Source of the DNA: JBJXHB01 sp046160725
GTDB lineage: Bacteria; Pseudomonadota; Gammaproteobacteria; Burkholderiales; Burkholderiaceae_C
NCBI GenBank assembly: GCA_046160725.1
Contig: JBJXHB010000594.1
Span: forward strand, 1-13,378
Direction: 5' to 3'
Length of the DNA: 13,378 nucleotides
Part shown: positions 7,240 to 13,378 of the stretch, piece after piece
How positions within the stretch are numbered: position 1 is the first letter of the stretch
Layout of the letters: each line of letters opens with the position of its first letter
Position numbers and translations under genes: made by a program
Notes under the pieces: generated by a model
What the model was told of the DNA's origin: nothing
The model's database searches: none
What the model saw: the letters and a program-made list of their open reading frames with translations, nothing else

Positions 7240-9291
7240 TCAACCTGCCGTGCCACCGCCCAGGATGCGATCGCGCAGGGCCAGGGTGGCCGTCGCGCTG
7301 GTGACACCCAGGGCGGCCACGCTGGCGCGGCTGCGCTCGAACACCGCCAGCGCCGCGGCCTTGTCGCCGCGGTCGGCCAGTTCGAGCATGAGTTCCCGCG
7401 CCAGGTCCTCGGCCAGCGGGTCCAGTTCGAGCCCGCGCTCCAGCAGGGCTCGCGCGGCGTCGTGCCGGCCGCTGCTGATCGCCGCCCGCGCCAGGCCGCG
7501 CACCAGGCGCCGGCACTGGCTGGCCAGGCGGTTGCGATAGACCGCCTTCCAGGACGCATCGTCGTCGTCTACCGGCACGAACGCGCCGCCATACAGCGCC
7601 AGGGCGCGCTCGGCGTCGCTGGTCTGCGCCGCCGTCCAGTCGCCGGCGGGATTCACCGCCAGCCGGTCCACCAGGGCCTCGAATGCCAGGCAGTCGACCC
7701 ACACGCGCTGGGTATCCAGGCTCAGCCGGCCCAGCTCGAGCAGGACGGCTCGGTCGTCGCCCAGCAGCTTGCGCAGGCGGTGCAGGGCGGCGGTGAGGGC
7801 GGCCTGGGCCTTGTCGCCATCCAGATCCGGCCAAAGTGCGAAGCCGGCACTGGTGGTGGACACCTCGCTGGCGCTGGCGGCGATGATGAATTGCAGCAAC
7901 TCCAGCGGTTTGCGCGCCACCTTGCCCCGGAAGGCCAGTGCCTGACCATGGATCTCGATGCGCAGCAGGCCCAGCATGCGGATGCGGATCGGCCATGGCC
8001 AGGCCGCCAGGTCGGCCCGGACGGCGTTCAGGCGTCGAGCCGCAATCACCTCCTGAACGAAGGCGGGCTCGACGTCCAGCGCCAGGGCGTGGGCACACAG
8101 CGCGGCCGCCACGGCCGGCACGGCGCGAAAGAACTGCAGCCAGGCCAGCTCGCGCGCCATCGCCAGTCCCACGGCAAGCTCGGAGCGCCCCGCCACCGTC
8201 TCGCCACGTTCCAGATGGTGCAGCGCATGGGCCAGGTGCGCGAGGCTGTGGCAGAAGCGTGCCTGCGCGCCGCTGGCCGCGCGCCCGGCGCGCTCGAAGA
8301 AGGGCCAGGCCAGGTGGGGTGCGCCATCGGCCATGTGCACCTGGCCCTCCTGCATCACGGTCACGCCCATCCAGCGCTCGGGCAGGTGGCTGGCAACGCT
8401 CAGGCGCCGTGCCAGCCGCGCATGCACCAGGGCCTGCCGATGCCGCCCCTGCAACAGCGCCAGACGTGAGCGCAGCAGATGCCACCAGCCCGCCGGTCGA
8501 GGCGCGGCCGGATGCAGCAGCCGGTGCGCCTGATCCAGCGCCGCGTGGCCGGCTTCGGCGTCACCGGCACCCAGCGCCATCTGCGCATCCAGCAGGTGCA
8601 ACTTCAATGCAATGGCGGGCAGGGGTGCCGGGCCGCTGGCGGCACGCTCGGCTCGCAGGGCCTGCGCCGGACCGGGAGCCTCGCACAGGTACAGCGCCTG
8701 CACCAGCATGTGGAAGGCCTCATCGGCCAGCCGTGTGGCCAGTGCCGGATCACGGCGGATTGGGCGCAGGGCCAGCTCCATCCACAGCACGCCCTCGAGG
8801 TCCATGCGCATGTGGTGGTAGTCCAGCGCCACCAGTCCGGCACAGCACCGTGCGGCGACGCCAGCCCGCGCGTCGCCCAGCGCCTCGACCAGGGCTTGCG
8901 CCTGCAAGGACAGGTCAGGGGCATCCAGCTGGTTGAAGCGTGCCGCCACGAGCTGCCCGGCACGCAGCAGCAGGGACTGGTCGGCGTCGAGGCCGGCGTC
9001 CAGCGCTGGCGGCCTGGCGTCGGCCAGCGTGGCGGCTGCCAGCTCGAAGCCGGCGTAGTCGTCGTCGGCGATGCTCATGAAGACCAGCTGTGCCGCACAG
9101 GCCAGGTGCAGCGCCACCAGCGGCGCAACGGTGGGGTGGCCGACGCCAGGTGCGCGCCGCCGCCGCAAGGCGGACGGACCTCGCAGCCGTGCCACGGCGT
9201 CTGACAACTCCGCGCGGCCCTGCCCCGGGTCGACCAGCGCCTGACGAATGCCTGCGCGCAGGATGCGCAGGGCCGCAGGCGCCGTGCCCAT
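7240..9291 (-). CDS. BTAD/SARP-type transcriptional activator with C-terminal winged helix
   Basis: A 683-residue predicted cytoplasmic regulator. Residues 1-430 are Ala/Leu-rich helices of TPR-like character. Residues about 434-536 form an OmpR/SARP-type winged helix: IRIRMLGLLRIEI, then RKPLELLQFI, ALWPDLDGDKAQAAL and LHRLRKLLG, ending VWVDCLAFEAL. Residues about 540-680 form a bacterial transcriptional activator domain (ALALYGGAFVP, LARAAISSGRHDAARALLERGLELDPLAE, VFERSRASVAALG). Classical SARPs carry the winged helix and BTAD at the N terminus; here they are C-terminal. No Walker A motif is visible, so the ATPase of AfsR- or MalT-like relatives is absent. The ATG at 9291 is the only start after an in-frame stop at 9310-9312. 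It lies 4 nt after the carboxypeptidase stop, implying co-transcription and perhaps translational coupling. The helical N-terminal part probably senses a ligand or partner (inference). Likely targets include its own operon or the downstream PEP-CTERM gene. Confidence 0.88.
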   Translation of the reverse strand: MGTAPAALRILRAGIRQALVDPGQGRAELSDAVARLRGPSALRRRRAPGVGHPTVAPLVALHLACAAQLVFMSIADDDYAGFELAAATLADARPPALDAGLDADQSLLLRAGQLVAARFNQLDAPDLSLQAQALVEALGDARAGVAARCCAGLVALDYHHMRMDLEGVLWMELALRPIRRDPALATRLADEAFHMLVQALYLCEAPGPAQALRAERAASGPAPLPAIALKLHLLDAQMALGAGDAEAGHAALDQAHRLLHPAAPRPAGWWHLLRSRLALLQGRHRQALVHARLARRLSVASHLPERWMGVTVMQEGQVHMADGAPHLAWPFFERAGRAASGAQARFCHSLAHLAHALHHLERGETVAGRSELAVGLAMARELAWLQFFRAVPAVAAALCAHALALDVEPAFVQEVIAARRLNAVRADLAAWPWPIRIRMLGLLRIEIHGQALAFRGKVARKPLELLQFIIAASASEVSTTSAGFALWPDLDGDKAQAALTAALHRLRKLLGDDRAVLLELGRLSLDTQRVWVDCLAFEALVDRLAVNPAGDWTAAQTSDAERALALYGGAFVPVDDDDASWKAVYRNRLASQCRRLVRGLARAAISSGRHDAARALLERGLELDPLAEDLARELMLELADRGDKAAALAVFERSRASVAALGVTSATATLALRDRILGGGTAG

Positions 9292-9295
9292 GGAC

Positions 9296-11398
9296 CTACA
9301 GCGCCAGCTTCAGCATGTAGGCGCCCGCCGTCCCGGTCGGGCCGGCGACATGGTGGACCCGCAGGATCACCGTGATGTCGAACGCGCTGCTGTTGACGTG
9401 CTTGACCACGTCAGCCTGGCCGGGGCCGCGGTTGCTGCTGCTGAGCACGACGCCCTGCGTGTTGAGCACCGCCAGGTTGACGTCCAGCGTCGGCCCGGGG
9501 GTCAGCGTGGCCGTGAGCGTGCGGCCGGCGGCGATTCGCACGCGGTAGTGGTCCGCGTCGCCGGGCGCGCCGGCGCTGCCCGAGATCTCGGCCGGCACCG
9601 CGGCGATGACCTGCGGCGTGCCAAACGCGTCATTGGGCTCGGCCTCGGCGACCGGGTTCGGCGGCGCTGCGTTGACGTTCAGGAAGGCCGCCGAGACCGG
9701 CCCCCAGGTGCCACCGGCGTCCCGGGCGCGGACGTACACGATGTGCCGGCCAGGCGCCAGGCCACTGGTCTTGATGCCCGCGGTCAGCGTCTCGGTCGGG
9801 CTGTTGAAGCTGCCGTCGGTGGCGCTCACCAGGCGTGGGCGGGCGTCCGGGTCCCAGGGTGGGGTGTCGATCGTGTACTCGGCGCCGGCCAGGGCCTGGA
9901 CCGGCTCGGTGCCGTTGCTCTGGTTGAAGCGCGCGTCGGTGGCCGACGCGCTGATCGTCACCGGCGTGCCGGCGGTGACGCCCGGGCCCTCGGCGCCGTT
10001 GCTCAGCGACAGCGCCGTGACCTCCGGTCCGCCGGCGGTGATGTAGGGCGTGCGCACCACCTTGGCGGCGTAGATCAGCGCAGGCAGGTTGGCCGGTTTG
10101 ACGGTGTTGTTGTAGGCGGTGCAGGACTGGAAGAAGGATGTGCCCAGCTCGATGGTGAACGCCGCCACGCCCAGCTCGCCATAGCTGACGTTGTCGCTGG
10201 TGCCGTCGGTCGGATAGAGTCCGATCGACTGCGTGGGCGTGTAGTTGTTGAACCAGGCGATGCGCCGGCCCAGGGTCTGCAGCGCGGGCCCGTTCGGGGC
10301 GGGGGTATCGGTGTCGCCCCAGGGCCACAGCACCAGCTGGCTGTAGCTGTGGATGTCCATGTGGATGCCGCTGGTGTCGGCCGGTGCCGCATCGTCGCGG
10401 CCCGGGCCGCGGCGGTCCGGCCACAGGCTGCGGACATAGGCCTGTATCGCCTGCACCTCGGGCTCGGAGCCTGGTGAGGGGCCGCGGAACGTCAGGTCGC
10501 AGGCATTGCCGCTGGAGCCCTCGCCGTTGGTGGAGTTCCAGGCGAAGCTGAAGTTTCGGTTCAGGTCGATGCCGCGGCTGTTGGTGTTGGCGCAGTAATT
10601 GTTGTTGACGTTCTTGCGCCAGGACAGGCCGGTCTCGGCGCGCTTGCGGCCGTCCGGGTTGGCATGCAGCAGCAGATGCACCTCGTGGTGGTCCAGGATC
10701 CAGGTCGCGTCGGCCACGCTGCCATGGCCCTCGACCAGCCAGCGCGCAAAGGCCAGCACCAGCGGCGCCGTGGTGTACTCCCGGGCGTGTATGGCGGCCT
10801 GGACGAAGAGCTTGGGCTTGTCGCCGGCGATGGCGCTGTTGGTCAGCTTGAGCACGCGCATGTCGTAGCCGCCGTTGCCCTGCGTCTTGAGCCAGCTGTT
10901 GCCGATGTCGACCCAGCCACCCAGGCCGGGCTTCAGCGCGATCAGCGCGTCGCCGGCGGCAAAGGTCTCCTCGACCGTCTCGTAGCAGGCGAACCCGGGG
11001 ATGCTGGCCGGCTGCGGCCCGCCCGGGACCTGGCTCAGCTGGCGGATCTGCTCCATCGTCAGCCGGCGGTCGCGCTCGGCCATGAACTCCACCGCCGGCT
11101 CGAAGCGGAAACCGAACGGCCGCAGACGTTCCATCTCGTGCGGCTCCAGCTGCAGCACCAGGTAGCCCTGCTCATAGTGCGTCTCCAGCAGCTGTGCATG
11201 CAGGCTGATGGCGGCACGGCGGGCCGTTTGCAGGTCCGGGAAATAGGCCTTCCAGATGTGGCGGACCGCCTTTTCCTGCTCCAGCTCGGCATAGGTGGAG
11301 CCCGGCCCGGTGCCGGGTCCGTGAGCGGTGGCTGGCCCGCTGACCACCATGGCGGTCAGTAGGGCGAGGCTCATGACGGTGCGGCGTGGTGACGACAT
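9296..11398 (-). CDS. Secreted M14 zinc carboxypeptidase with C-terminal Ig-like and PPC-like domains
   Basis: A 700-residue exported metallopeptidase. The signal peptide spans residues 1-25, with a hydrophobic core followed by ATA. The M14 catalytic domain (about 130-455) shows HAREY with zinc ligands His204 and Glu207, the third zinc ligand His350 in MDIHSYSQL, substrate-binding Asn280-Arg281 in IDLNRNF, and catalytic Glu417 in FTIELGTS, so it should be active. An Ig-like module follows (about 458-576; EYTIDTPPW, GRHIVYVRARDAGGTWGP). The C terminus (about 583-700) resembles a pre-peptidase C-terminal (PPC) domain: EAEPNDAFGTPQ, GDADHYRVRI, GAYMLKLAL. The N-terminal region 35-125 is probably a propeptide. 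M14 enzymes release C-terminal residues from peptides. The ATG at 11398 has no clear Shine-Dalgarno site; ATG 11374 would shorten the signal peptide to an atypical form. It is the first gene of a minus-strand unit with the BTAD regulator and is divergent from the CoA-transferase. Confidence 0.93.
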   Translation of the reverse strand: MSSPRRTVMSLALLTAMVVSGPATAHGPGTGPGSTYAELEQEKAVRHIWKAYFPDLQTARRAAISLHAQLLETHYEQGYLVLQLEPHEMERLRPFGFRFEPAVEFMAERDRRLTMEQIRQLSQVPGGPQPASIPGFACYETVEETFAAGDALIALKPGLGGWVDIGNSWLKTQGNGGYDMRVLKLTNSAIAGDKPKLFVQAAIHAREYTTAPLVLAFARWLVEGHGSVADATWILDHHEVHLLLHANPDGRKRAETGLSWRKNVNNNYCANTNSRGIDLNRNFSFAWNSTNGEGSSGNACDLTFRGPSPGSEPEVQAIQAYVRSLWPDRRGPGRDDAAPADTSGIHMDIHSYSQLVLWPWGDTDTPAPNGPALQTLGRRIAWFNNYTPTQSIGLYPTDGTSDNVSYGELGVAAFTIELGTSFFQSCTAYNNTVKPANLPALIYAAKVVRTPYITAGGPEVTALSLSNGAEGPGVTAGTPVTISASATDARFNQSNGTEPVQALAGAEYTIDTPPWDPDARPRLVSATDGSFNSPTETLTAGIKTSGLAPGRHIVYVRARDAGGTWGPVSAAFLNVNAAPPNPVAEAEPNDAFGTPQVIAAVPAEISGSAGAPGDADHYRVRIAAGRTLTATLTPGPTLDVNLAVLNTQGVVLSSSNRGPGQADVVKHVNSSAFDITVILRVHHVAGPTGTAGAYMLKLAL

Positions 11399-11499
11399 GG
11401 GGGTCCGAAGGGTGTGAGGGTTGCGGCGATGCTATCGACGCAAGGGCCTGCGCCAGCTTGGTGTTTGCCTTCGCTGCTAGGCTTCGCAGGATGAGCTTG
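11399..11499. promoter_or_regulatory. Divergent intergenic region between carboxypeptidase and CoA-transferase genes
   Basis: A 101-bp gap holds the 5' regions of two divergent genes. No convincing -35/-10 pair is visible on either strand. AGGA at 11488-11491 lies 8 nt before the ATG at 11500 and supports that start for the CoA-transferase. Confidence 0.45.
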
Positions 11500-12921
11500 A
11501 TGACCACTCCCGAGCGGCCGTCGGCCGTGGATGCGCTGGCCGCCCTGTGGCGCCATGCGGGCCTGCCCGACGACGCGCTGGCCCATGCCGACCTGCCGTC
11601 GGCCGGCCCGGTGCTGCCGTCCTCTTTCGCGGTGGCCACGGCGGTGCAGTCCGGCCTGGGCGCGGCGGCGTTGGCCGCGGCGGAGATCGATGTCCGGCGC
11701 GGTGGTGCCCGCCAGCAGGTGCATGTGCCCGCCGACCATGCCGCGCTCGACAGCTGCGGCTGGTTCCGTCTCGACGGCCGGGCGCTGGAGCTGTGGGACA
11801 AGATATCCGGCCTGTATGCCTGCGGCGGCGCGGCGCAGCCCGGCCATGTGCGCATCCATGCCAACTTTGCGCACCACCGTGACGGCGCGCTGCGGCTGCT
11901 GGGCTTGCCGCCCGGCCCGGACACGCCGCGCGCTGCGGTGGCCGAGGCCCTGCAGGGCTGGACCGCCGAGGCCTTCGAGCAGGCCGCGGCCGATGCCGGC
12001 CTGGTGGTGGCCGCTGCGCGCCGGTTCGAGCAGTGGGACGCGCATCCGCAGGGCCTGGCGCTGGCCGGCCGGCCGCCCTTGCGCATCGAACCCATCAGCG
12101 GCACCCAGGCCGACCCGCCGCGGCCCTGGCCGACGGTGGCCGGCGGCGCCATGCCGCTGCGCGGGCTGCGGGTGCTGGACCTGACCCGCATCCTGGCCGG
12201 CCCGGTGGCCGGGCGCACGCTGGCGGCCTACGGCGCGGACGTCCTGCTGGTCAACGGGCCGCATCTGCCCAACATCGACAACATCGCCGACACCAGCCGC
12301 GGCAAGCGGTCCTGCCAGGTTGATCTGCGCACGCCTGGTGGCCGCGACACGCTGCGCGCCCTGGTGCGCGAGGCCGATGTGTTCCTGCAGGGCTACCGGC
12401 CCGGTGGCCTGGCGGCGCTGGGCTTCGGCCCGCAGGACCTGGCGGCGTTGCGCCCGGGCATCGTCAGCGTCTCTCTGGCGGCCTATGGATTCGACGGGCC
12501 CTGGGCCGGCCGTCGCGGTTTCGACTCACTGGTGCAGACGGCCACCGGCTTCAACAGCGCCGAAGCCGAGGCGTTCGGCTCGGCCACGCCCAGGGCCCTG
12601 CCGATGCAGGTGCTGGACTACAGCGCCGGCTACCTGCTGGCCTTCGGCGCGCAGGCGGCCCTGGCGCACCAGCGCCAGCAGGGCGGCAGCTGGCAGGTGC
12701 AGGTGTCGCTGGCCGGCGTGGGCCACTGGCTGCGCACGCTGGGCCGCGTACACGACGGCCTGGCGGTGCAGGCGCCGGCCTTTGAGCCGTTGGCCGAGGA
12801 GGCGGCCAGTGGTTTCGGCCGCCTGACCGCACTGCGCCATGCGGCCCGGTTCTCGCGCACGCCGGTGAAAACTGGATTGCCGTCGATGCCGCCGGGCAGC
12901 CATCCTCCCGCCTGGTGGTGA
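11500..12921 (+). CDS. Family III CoA-transferase (CaiB/BaiF/Frc type), permuted or duplicated layout
   Basis: A 473-residue protein from the ATG at 11500, chosen because AGGA lies 8 nt upstream; ATG 11491 would add three residues. Residues about 218-260 carry the family III core start (LRGLRVLDLTRILAGPVAGRTLAAYGADV). Asp342 in RRGFDSLVQTATGF matches the catalytic aspartate that forms the acyl anhydride. The C terminus reads ARFSRTP then GSHPPAWW, as expected for a complete chain. Residues 40-200 look like the C-terminal half of another family III subunit. ALAAAEIDVRRGGARQQVHV (57-76) mirrors QAALAHQRQQGGSWQVQV (385-402), and 101-200 resembles the small domain (GWTAEAFEQ, EQWDAHPQG). The enzyme should move CoA between acyl-CoA and a carboxylic acid; the substrate is unknown. 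A cupin gene follows after 45 nt on the same strand and is probably co-transcribed. Confidence 0.88.
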   Translation: MTTPERPSAVDALAALWRHAGLPDDALAHADLPSAGPVLPSSFAVATAVQSGLGAAALAAAEIDVRRGGARQQVHVPADHAALDSCGWFRLDGRALELWDKISGLYACGGAAQPGHVRIHANFAHHRDGALRLLGLPPGPDTPRAAVAEALQGWTAEAFEQAAADAGLVVAAARRFEQWDAHPQGLALAGRPPLRIEPISGTQADPPRPWPTVAGGAMPLRGLRVLDLTRILAGPVAGRTLAAYGADVLLVNGPHLPNIDNIADTSRGKRSCQVDLRTPGGRDTLRALVREADVFLQGYRPGGLAALGFGPQDLAALRPGIVSVSLAAYGFDGPWAGRRGFDSLVQTATGFNSAEAEAFGSATPRALPMQVLDYSAGYLLAFGAQAALAHQRQQGGSWQVQVSLAGVGHWLRTLGRVHDGLAVQAPAFEPLAEEAASGFGRLTALRHAARFSRTPVKTGLPSMPPGSHPPAWW

Positions 12922-12966
12922 GGCGCGGACCGTGCCGCTACAAGTCGACCGACCAAGGATCCATCC

Positions 12967-13257
12967 ATGACGAACCCGACAACGCTTCGCTTTGCTGACT
13001 TCGAGGCCGCTGCGCGCGCGGCCGGCTTCGACCAGGTGCTGGAGCGCCCATGGGCGCCCGACGCCGTGGTTCAAACGCACACCCACCCCTTCGCTGTCGA
13101 CGCGGTGGTGGTCCAGGGCGAGATGTGGTTGACCCATGACGGCGCGACCCGTCATCTGGGGCCCGGCGACCGGTTCACACTGGGGCGCGAGGTCCCGCAT
13201 GACGAGCGCTACGGACCGCAGGGCGCCATGTTGTGGGTGGCTCGGCGCGGCAGCTAG
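12967..13257 (+). CDS. Small single-domain cupin protein
   Basis: A 96-residue cupin. Motif 1 is HTHPFAVDAVVVQGEMWL, with candidate metal ligands His38 and His40. Motif 2 is LGPGDRFTLGREVPHDE, with His78. The usual motif 1 Glu is replaced by Asp45, and spacing is otherwise normal. Such single-domain cupins bind a divalent metal and act as small dioxygenases, isomerases or sensors; the reaction here is unknown. No signal peptide is visible. AAGGA at 12955-12959 lies 7 nt before the ATG. It is 45 nt downstream of the CoA-transferase and probably its operon partner. A stem-loop and an insertion sequence follow immediately, so any further operon genes may have been displaced. Confidence 0.85.
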   Translation: MTNPTTLRFADFEAAARAAGFDQVLERPWAPDAVVQTHTHPFAVDAVVVQGEMWLTHDGATRHLGPGDRFTLGREVPHDERYGPQGAMLWVARRGS

Positions 13258-13266
13258 GAGTCTGGG

Positions 13267-13293
13267 CGGCAGAAGGGAAGTCCCTGACTGCCG
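13267..13293 (+). terminator. Stem-loop after the cupin gene, possible terminator or IS-end hairpin
   Basis: A perfect outer stem CGGCAG (13267-13272) / CTGCCG (13288-13293) encloses an inner stem AGGGA / TCCCT around a short loop. It begins 10 nt after the cupin stop. Only a short TT follows, so intrinsic termination would be weak. It may instead belong to the left end of the insertion sequence, where hairpins can shield the transposase from read-through transcription. Confidence 0.45.
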
Positions 13294-13320
13294 TTGAGGG
13301 CTGAGGTCCGTTTGGTGGCC

Positions 13321-13378
13321 ATGGCCGCGAACTACCTCCCGTACGAACCGCAGCAGATGCTGCTGTTGCCCGAAGCGA
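13321..13378 (+). CDS. Probable IS1182-type transposase, N terminus only (runs off window)
   Basis: Nineteen residues are visible, beginning MAANYLPYEPQQMLLLPEA. This matches the start of transposases of the IS1182 group as I recall them, where YxPYxPxQ followed by LLP opens the protein. The ATG at 13321 could be replaced by a GTG at 13315, which has AGG 8 nt upstream. The insertion sequence probably begins between the cupin stop (13257) and this start. Its terminal repeat cannot be identified because the other end is outside the window. Confidence 0.6.
   Translation, partial: MAANYLPYEPQQMLLLPEA

Noticed and set aside
6240..7304. A 354-codon plus-strand frame opposite the PEP-CTERM gene
   Set aside because: The minus-strand frame has a signal peptide and a PEP-CTERM motif; the plus-strand frame has neither and no plausible ribosome site.
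9248..10477. A 409-codon plus-strand frame opposite the M14 carboxypeptidase
   Set aside because: The catalytic residues of the carboxypeptidase fix the coding strand; the opposite frame is low-complexity Gly/Arg/Val.
12320..12826. A 168-codon frame inside the CoA-transferase gene
   Set aside because: It is an Arg/Trp/Cys-rich shadow in the same strand; the CoA-transferase frame carries the conserved core and catalytic Asp.
1..13378. CRISPR arrays, tRNA/rRNA genes, toxin-antitoxin pairs and phage genes
   Set aside because: I looked for regularly spaced repeats, cloverleaf-like segments and typical small gene pairs and saw none.

Overview
The window is very GC-rich DNA with strong G/C preference at third codon positions. 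An orphan tripartite-tricarboxylate (Bug-type) binding protein, a PEP-CTERM surface protein, a PhnY-type dehydrogenase and a family III CoA-transferase together suggest a betaproteobacterium of the Burkholderiales, perhaps the Rubrivivax/Leptothrix/Ideonella group. That placement is inference. There is no rRNA, tRNA or CRISPR. All stretches between genes are under about 220 bases.

Layout. (1) Positions 2-3400, plus strand: a PAP2/vanadium-haloperoxidase-fold enzyme, cut off by the window start, is followed 27 nt later by a leaderless S8 subtilase. The subtilase has a complete catalytic triad, a long N-terminal extension and a large beta-rich insertion. This pair is the best candidate for an undescribed two-component system. 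(2) Positions 3463-6148: a minus-strand Bug-type periplasmic binding protein lies divergent from phnY-like phosphonoacetaldehyde dehydrogenase. They share a 217-bp intergenic region that carries an AT-rich island and a TTGT-AG-ACAA palindrome. (3) Positions 6114-11398, minus strand, in transcriptional order: a secreted M14 zinc carboxypeptidase, then 4 nt later a BTAD-type transcriptional activator with its DNA-binding module at the C terminus, then a PEP-CTERM protein whose 3' end overlaps the phnY 3' end by 35 bp. (4) Positions 11500-13257, plus strand: a family III CoA-transferase with an unusual permuted or duplicated layout, followed by a small cupin. (5) Positions 13258-13378: a strong stem-loop, then the first codons of a probable IS1182-type transposase that runs off the window.

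The genes form several small, functionally separate units rather than one pathway. Units 1 and 3 are both protease-related (cytosolic subtilase; exported carboxypeptidase). Unit 2 looks like uptake plus oxidation of a small organic compound, possibly phosphonate-derived. The IS at the right edge and the mixed content fit an accessory region. Assignments rest on motifs read by eye; no database search was possible.
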